DNA of 64,000 nt from Wocania_A spongiicola. Lineage in GTDB: Bacteria > Bacteroidota > Bacteroidia > Flavobacteriales > Flavobacteriaceae. The position numbers were made by a program, and so were the translations under genes. How positions within the stretch are numbered: position 1 is the first letter of the stretch; the number at the start of each line of letters is the position of its first letter. The DNA lies in NCBI RefSeq assembly GCF_023502325.1, contig NZ_JAMFLZ010000002.1:372001-436000 (forward strand), read 5' to 3'. A model generated the notes under the pieces. The model was given only the letters and a program-made list of their open reading frames with translations, had not been told where the DNA came from and did no database searches. Below, piece by piece: positions 62,001 to 64,000 of this stretch.

Positions 62001-64000
62001 GTGGACTGGGGTGATGGTAACATTAATTATGGAGTTATTAGTAATATTAGTCATAGATATGCAATATCAGGAACCCATACCGTAAAAATTACAGGAAACT
62101 TCCCAAGAATCTATTTTAATAATGATGGAGATAAAAATAAGCTATTAACCGTAGAACAATGGGGTAATATAGAGTGGTCTTCAATGGAATCTGCTTTCCG
62201 TGGATGTCAAAATCTTACTATAACTAATGCAACTATTGATACACCAAACCTATCTCATACAACATCTTTAGCATCTATGTTTCATGGTTGTAATGCCTTT
62301 AATGGTAATATAGGTAACTGGGATGTCTCTAACATTACATCTATGGAATCTATGTTCCGTAATTGCACTGTTTTTAATCAAGATATAGCTAATTGGAACG
62401 TCTCTAATGTTACATCCATGGCTTCTATGTTTAGAGGTTGCGATGTATTTAATTACAGTATTAATAGTTGGAATGTTTCTAATGTTACAACTATGGAAGC
62501 GATATTTCGTAATTGTGAAGCTTTTAATCAAGACCTTAACAATTGGGATCTTAGCAATGTTACAAATCTTACGGACGCTTTTAGCTATGCACATAATTTC
62601 AACGGAAATATAACTTCATGGAATGTGGGTAATGTAACGACCATGGCAGATATGTTTCTAGAAGCAACGGTTTTTAATGGCGATATTTCATTATGGAATG
62701 TTTCTAATGTAACTGACATGTCTGGGATGTTTCATCTTGCAACCCATTTCAACAGCGATATATCGTCCTGGGATGTCGGTAATGTACAGTATATGCAGTC
62801 CATGTTTGAAGAAGCTTCTAATTTCAACCAAAACATCAGTAATTGGAATGTGGCTAATGTTATCAATATGAGCGGTATGTTTGATGGTGCTATTAACTTT
62901 AATCAAAATTTAGGAAACTGGAATGTAGCAACTGTCACAGATATGTCATTTATGTTTGCTGGTGCAGAAGTTTTCAATCAAGATATATCTGCATGGAACG
63001 TAAATCAGGTAACAAACATGGCTGAAATGTTTCATGAGGCTTATAATTTTGACCAAAACCTAGGGGATTGGTATATTAGTAGTATTGTTGACACTGGAAG
63101 TAATTCAGGTCTAAGGGGCATGTTTAAAAATGTCGGATTGTCACTAGAAAATTATGATGCTACACTCATAGGTTGGAGATTTATGACCAGTTCTATGGGG
63201 TCAAATACCCCATCTAATCTTGTTTTTGATGGAGGTTCAAGTAAGTATTGCATTGCTTCTTCTGCTAAAGCGTGGTTACTAAATAATAAAGGGTGGTCCA
63301 TTACGGATGGAGGGCAACAATGTTCGTTTGATGATGCTTTTATAATGACTATCAATACAGAGAACCCGGGAATTACAAATAATAACTCCATTTCATTATT
63401 TGTTTATGGGGACAAATTAATTGATTGGGGAGATGGTAACATTCAGGCACCATCTGGAATAGGAACTCATACATATGCAACCCCAGGAATATATACCATA
63501 AAAATAATTGGCAATTTTTATTTTAATCAGGATAACAATAGTGACCCTACGGATAGTGCTAAATTTGTAGATATACAGCAATGGGGAAATAACAAATGGA
63601 CTACGATGAATTCGGCTTTTTCAAACTGTGTTAATTTACAAATTACTGCACCAGACACCCCTGACTTGTCTGAGATTAATAATATGGGTGCTGCTTTTTC
63701 GGGGTGTACATCTCTAGGGAATACCGATGTCTTTACTAATTGGGATTTAAGCAATGTAACGAATACGACTTTTATGTTTCTAAATTCTAGTTTTAATGGC
63801 GATATAAGTAATTGGGATGTTTCAAATGTTAGTTATATGGATGGTATGTTTCTAAATGCATCAAACTTTAATCAGGATCTTGGGGATTGGGATATTAGCA
63901 ATTTACGAGACGCCTATAATATTTTTAAGGGTGCAGCTTTGTCTGTTGAAAATTACGACACTATTTTAATCGGTTGGAGTACAGATTCAAGCGGTATAGA
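56094..64000 (+). CDS. Giant secreted surface protein with glycine-rich, PASTA-like and PKD-like/BspA modules (3' end outside window)
   Basis: One open frame from ATG 56094 to the window end (more than 2635 residues), found by reading the frame directly. Order: signal peptide ending at ALLAQ (about residue 22); glycine-rich domain (about 35-300, GGGGGG tracts, resembling the ALK-type glycine-rich fold); several Ig/HYR-like repeats (about 320-785); composite module A (790-1101) and B (1105-1390) of a PKD-like domain (WGDG) plus BspA/DUF285 repeats; a PASTA-like domain (about 1393-1459, VPDLTGDTQVNAEVALTNVG); a lamin-tail/ExeM-like domain (about 1460-1640); further Ig-like repeats; module C (1944-2410) and D (from 2416). 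No C-terminal type IX sorting signal can be seen because the end is missing. Likely an adhesin or matrix protein controlled by the adjacent two-component system. Confidence 0.88.
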   Translation, partial: MLKRIFTLIFFITIGANALLAQNALNGDGSWHTINYTGNYEDFTIPTTNYTHIEFEIIGADGGNARGTACDRIAGGNGAIINATWNIGNGIGEISEGKTLRFYVGQAGAGSGTNGAGGGGGGSAIVVLGGDNSILSVAGGGGGSYANESLFGCVEKYGKDASLTENANSGGSDGNGGETISGNFYSYGGGGGGAFDSARDDDGLNYTHGGQRGIWYGGIGGILENDHDAWADNVGGWGFGGGGAGFDDYGSYGNPGGGGGGGYSGGDHGGEAGAAGGGGSYIRNDYYDYNTSIRVSNVNNRNGEIKYRFVNRTDCTPEISGVNVFEATDCSEQGRVDVFLANDGGCNPEYIEIRYVLYRSDDPGWQRYSNNGIYENLPVGDYQVWVFRDINAYTNQREWYDDTHFSITSNLADNEFPTAVLKDLTATLDANGEVTVLAADADNGSYDDCAIDRIVFPLDNSEGVREYLSSRTFDCTDLGTQTLVVWVYDTAGKIHGATFDLTIIDQEAPIINENVNSPAEAIYDIEIPNNGSITLDEAYFSEVLTYFIDAPCANGTLSLNSSVIGSSFTCADVGSTMSYPTTVVDEFGNESPQFPITLNIIDTDIPVIEYNETINLSVNATSGDTVLTINDIISSITYTGCLTDAEIRSDYNWPAGGITYTCNSLGSYTYEITPTNNTTFPTLNISVAIDDAIPTNVTVNDATVLLNNEGLGYLSMDDLVFNAQANQCYTLEEIAANYSLPPIYTTFSCVDKGTTQTTLLDKLNENFPDISLVIHVNDPGPCIVDPSTYFITTWETTTPNETITIPTTGNNYNYTVIWGDGIEEQGFTGNASHEYFTPGIYEVIIIGDFPRIYFNGSEDRDKIRSVAQWGTNPWVSMKYAFVGCSNLDVTATDVPDLSNVTNFDSMFRNCHNLVGTSAFNNWDVSTIENMRWLFYKAYKFNQDLSNWNVSNVTDMWVAFGECLKFNQDISSWDVSNLGQAGYMFVNAHEFNQDISNWDVSNLRSTFHMFKNAYAFDQDIGAWDISNVTSAEEMFIGAKLSQQNYDNLLIGWSTLDPGETQIPSNLVLNGGNSQYCIGESARDILTDPSGLNWTITDDGSNCSDAFITKWRTTTPYEIITIPTTGSGYNYTVDWGDGTIQNNITGNTSHTYAAPDIHTIKIYGDFPRIYFNATGDYQKLLEISQWGSYPWSSMEYAFFGCLNLDVTATDTPNLSQVSSLNGMFFACENLVGTPAFNTWNVSTITSMKELFYAALLFNQPLNDWDVSNVTTMSEMFRSAITFNQPLDNWDVSAVENMSHQFFAASSFNQDLGNWDISSLNFASAMLSSTSLSWENYDSLLIGWQTLSDEETQIPTNVTFHAGSSSVYCLGEDARQSLIDDASWTISDGGKQCPQISVPDLTGDTQVNAEVALTNVGLMLGTNTEFYSQTIALGNIISQNPEAGVDADLGSEVNVMTSLGPSPIKITGVMSANTVFTNTIELYVYEDIPDLSVFSIGIVGDGGGSDGQEFYLSGSATAGDFIYLTSDLDTFEAFFGFAANFNLGRINDFRGYFAIELFVDEVESPVLLDSYGDVNVNGGTASWNFTKGWAYRINNTGPDGGFIESNWRIPGQDILFGNPLTNATAPVPFPVGTYDLPYDNVPPSAVCQDLNITLDSSGFSTTPDLINNNSTDDVGIALMLIDNSFFGCTDAGANQITLTVYDAAGNKDTCISHVNITLEDSQVLCRDKTVALSFNDQVTVTIDDLFTGFEGPCVSEGASWYLTDTAPGIGSGTGEGFNGRTTVNSPTDDVFDKGTGIYYESFTFTVPEDGNYAPQFNFSTSEADDLLFVFVSEQPVAPNTGDVTNRPGFLDGFVYNQPNNYLGSFSNNDAVFLSSGTTYYLQVVVESGAPATFSGGINTGAGFNTFDAITYTSADIGDNTIYVVLIDDLGRMSYCESKVTVTTSNPFITTWQTDNPNETITIPTAGGAYRYDVDWGDGNINYGVISNISHRYAISGTHTVKITGNFPRIYFNNDGDKNKLLTVEQWGNIEWSSMESAFRGCQNLTITNATIDTPNLSHTTSLASMFHGCNAFNGNIGNWDVSNITSMESMFRNCTVFNQDIANWNVSNVTSMASMFRGCDVFNYSINSWNVSNVTTMEAIFRNCEAFNQDLNNWDLSNVTNLTDAFSYAHNFNGNITSWNVGNVTTMADMFLEATVFNGDISLWNVSNVTDMSGMFHLATHFNSDISSWDVGNVQYMQSMFEEASNFNQNISNWNVANVINMSGMFDGAINFNQNLGNWNVATVTDMSFMFAGAEVFNQDISAWNVNQVTNMAEMFHEAYNFDQNLGDWYISSIVDTGSNSGLRGMFKNVGLSLENYDATLIGWRFMTSSMGSNTPSNLVFDGGSSKYCIASSAKAWLLNNKGWSITDGGQQCSFDDAFIMTINTENPGITNNNSISLFVYGDKLIDWGDGNIQAPSGIGTHTYATPGIYTIKIIGNFYFNQDNNSDPTDSAKFVDIQQWGNNKWTTMNSAFSNCVNLQITAPDTPDLSEINNMGAAFSGCTSLGNTDVFTNWDLSNVTNTTFMFLNSSFNGDISNWDVSNVSYMDGMFLNASNFNQDLGDWDISNLRDAYNIFKGAALSVENYDTILIGWSTDSSGI
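58461..64000 (+). repeat. Four composite PKD-like/BspA modules within the giant gene
   Basis: Modules start at 58461, 59406, 61923 and 63339, the last cut by the window. Each begins with FIT-W or FIMT, a beta domain with WGDG and GDFPRIYFN (or GNFYFNQ), then QWG-x-WxSM-x-AF-x-GC, a Cys-containing cap, followed by 5, 4, 11 and at least 3 DUF285 units of about 25 residues (SNWDVSNVT--M--MF). The first three end with a segment of the type NYD-LLIGW ... CxG-A ... W-I-D-G---C. The corresponding DNA repeats TGGGATGT and TCTAATGT motifs. This looks like internal duplication of a whole multi-domain block. Confidence 0.8.

Noticed and set aside
56491..62906. Minus-strand reading frames rich in His/Asn or Ile/Ser inside the giant gene
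   Set aside because: They mirror the glycine-rich and DUF285 repeats on the opposite strand and have no signals or homology of their own.
58461..64000. Regular short repeats that could suggest a CRISPR-like array
   Set aside because: The repeats are in-frame protein repeats of variable sequence, without constant repeats and unique spacers.

Overview
This is an AT-rich chromosomal window from a member of the Bacteroidota, almost certainly a (probably marine) Flavobacteriaceae species. The evidence is: SusC/SusD pair with FecI/FecR regulators; families largely confined to this phylum (DUF3667, DUF3810, DUF4293, BT_3928); Rho with a long K/Q/N-rich insert; and Bacteroidota-type promoters (-7 box TAnnTTTG) in front of many genes, including both tRNAs. 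The genus cannot be fixed from the sequence.

Layout. 1-5.3 kb (minus): two secreted amidohydrolase-fold proteins, the first cut by the window edge, then a DUF3810 membrane protein. 5.4-6.9 kb: dipeptidase pepD. 7.1-20.5 kb (plus): a nutrient-uptake locus of ECF sigma factor, FecR anti-sigma, SusC-like TonB receptor, SusD-like lipoprotein, a VCBS/ASPIC-UnbV lipoprotein and a DUF5107-TPR protein. A near-identical 30-bp element precedes both the sigma gene and susC. 20.5-30 kb: housekeeping genes (yidD, cysS, folE, an OmpP1/FadL-type porin with a low-complexity lipoprotein, proS, tRNA-Glu, rpsT, rho). 30.1-44.2 kb: DUF4293, a phosphoesterase, truA with an ABC exporter, and a minus-strand set folP - lipoprotein - cdaA - two tandem DUF3667 genes. 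These face a plus-strand series DUF1599 - BT_3928 - OppB-like permease - TlpA-like - tpiA - prmA - clpS.

44.2-48.5 kb (minus): a sulfur-handling set of Crp/Fnr regulator, two YeeE/YedE half-transporters, TauE/SafE, an MBL-rhodanese fusion of persulfide-dioxygenase type and a heavy-metal-associated protein. Two promoters here carry matching Crp/Fnr-type palindromes about 42 bp upstream of the predicted start points. 48.5-48.7 kb: tRNA-Arg followed by a 17-bp exact copy of its 3' end, which looks like an integration scar.

48.98-64 kb (plus): the most distinctive region. Three tandem paralogous TPR histidine kinases share one NarL/LuxR-type response regulator. A small receiver-like protein with Glu in place of the phospho-acceptor Asp follows. 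Last comes a giant secreted protein (more than 2635 residues, running off the window) with a glycine-rich N-terminal domain, a PASTA-like domain and four composite PKD-like/BspA (DUF285) modules. The kinase operon, the receiver-like gene and the giant gene share a 21-bp-period direct-repeat operator at the same distance from the -7 box. I infer that one signalling system controls itself, its accessory receiver and a giant cell-surface protein.

Three copies of a palindromic intergenic repeat (5.3, 28.1 and 42.9 kb) are also present. No CRISPR array, transposase or prophage genes were seen.
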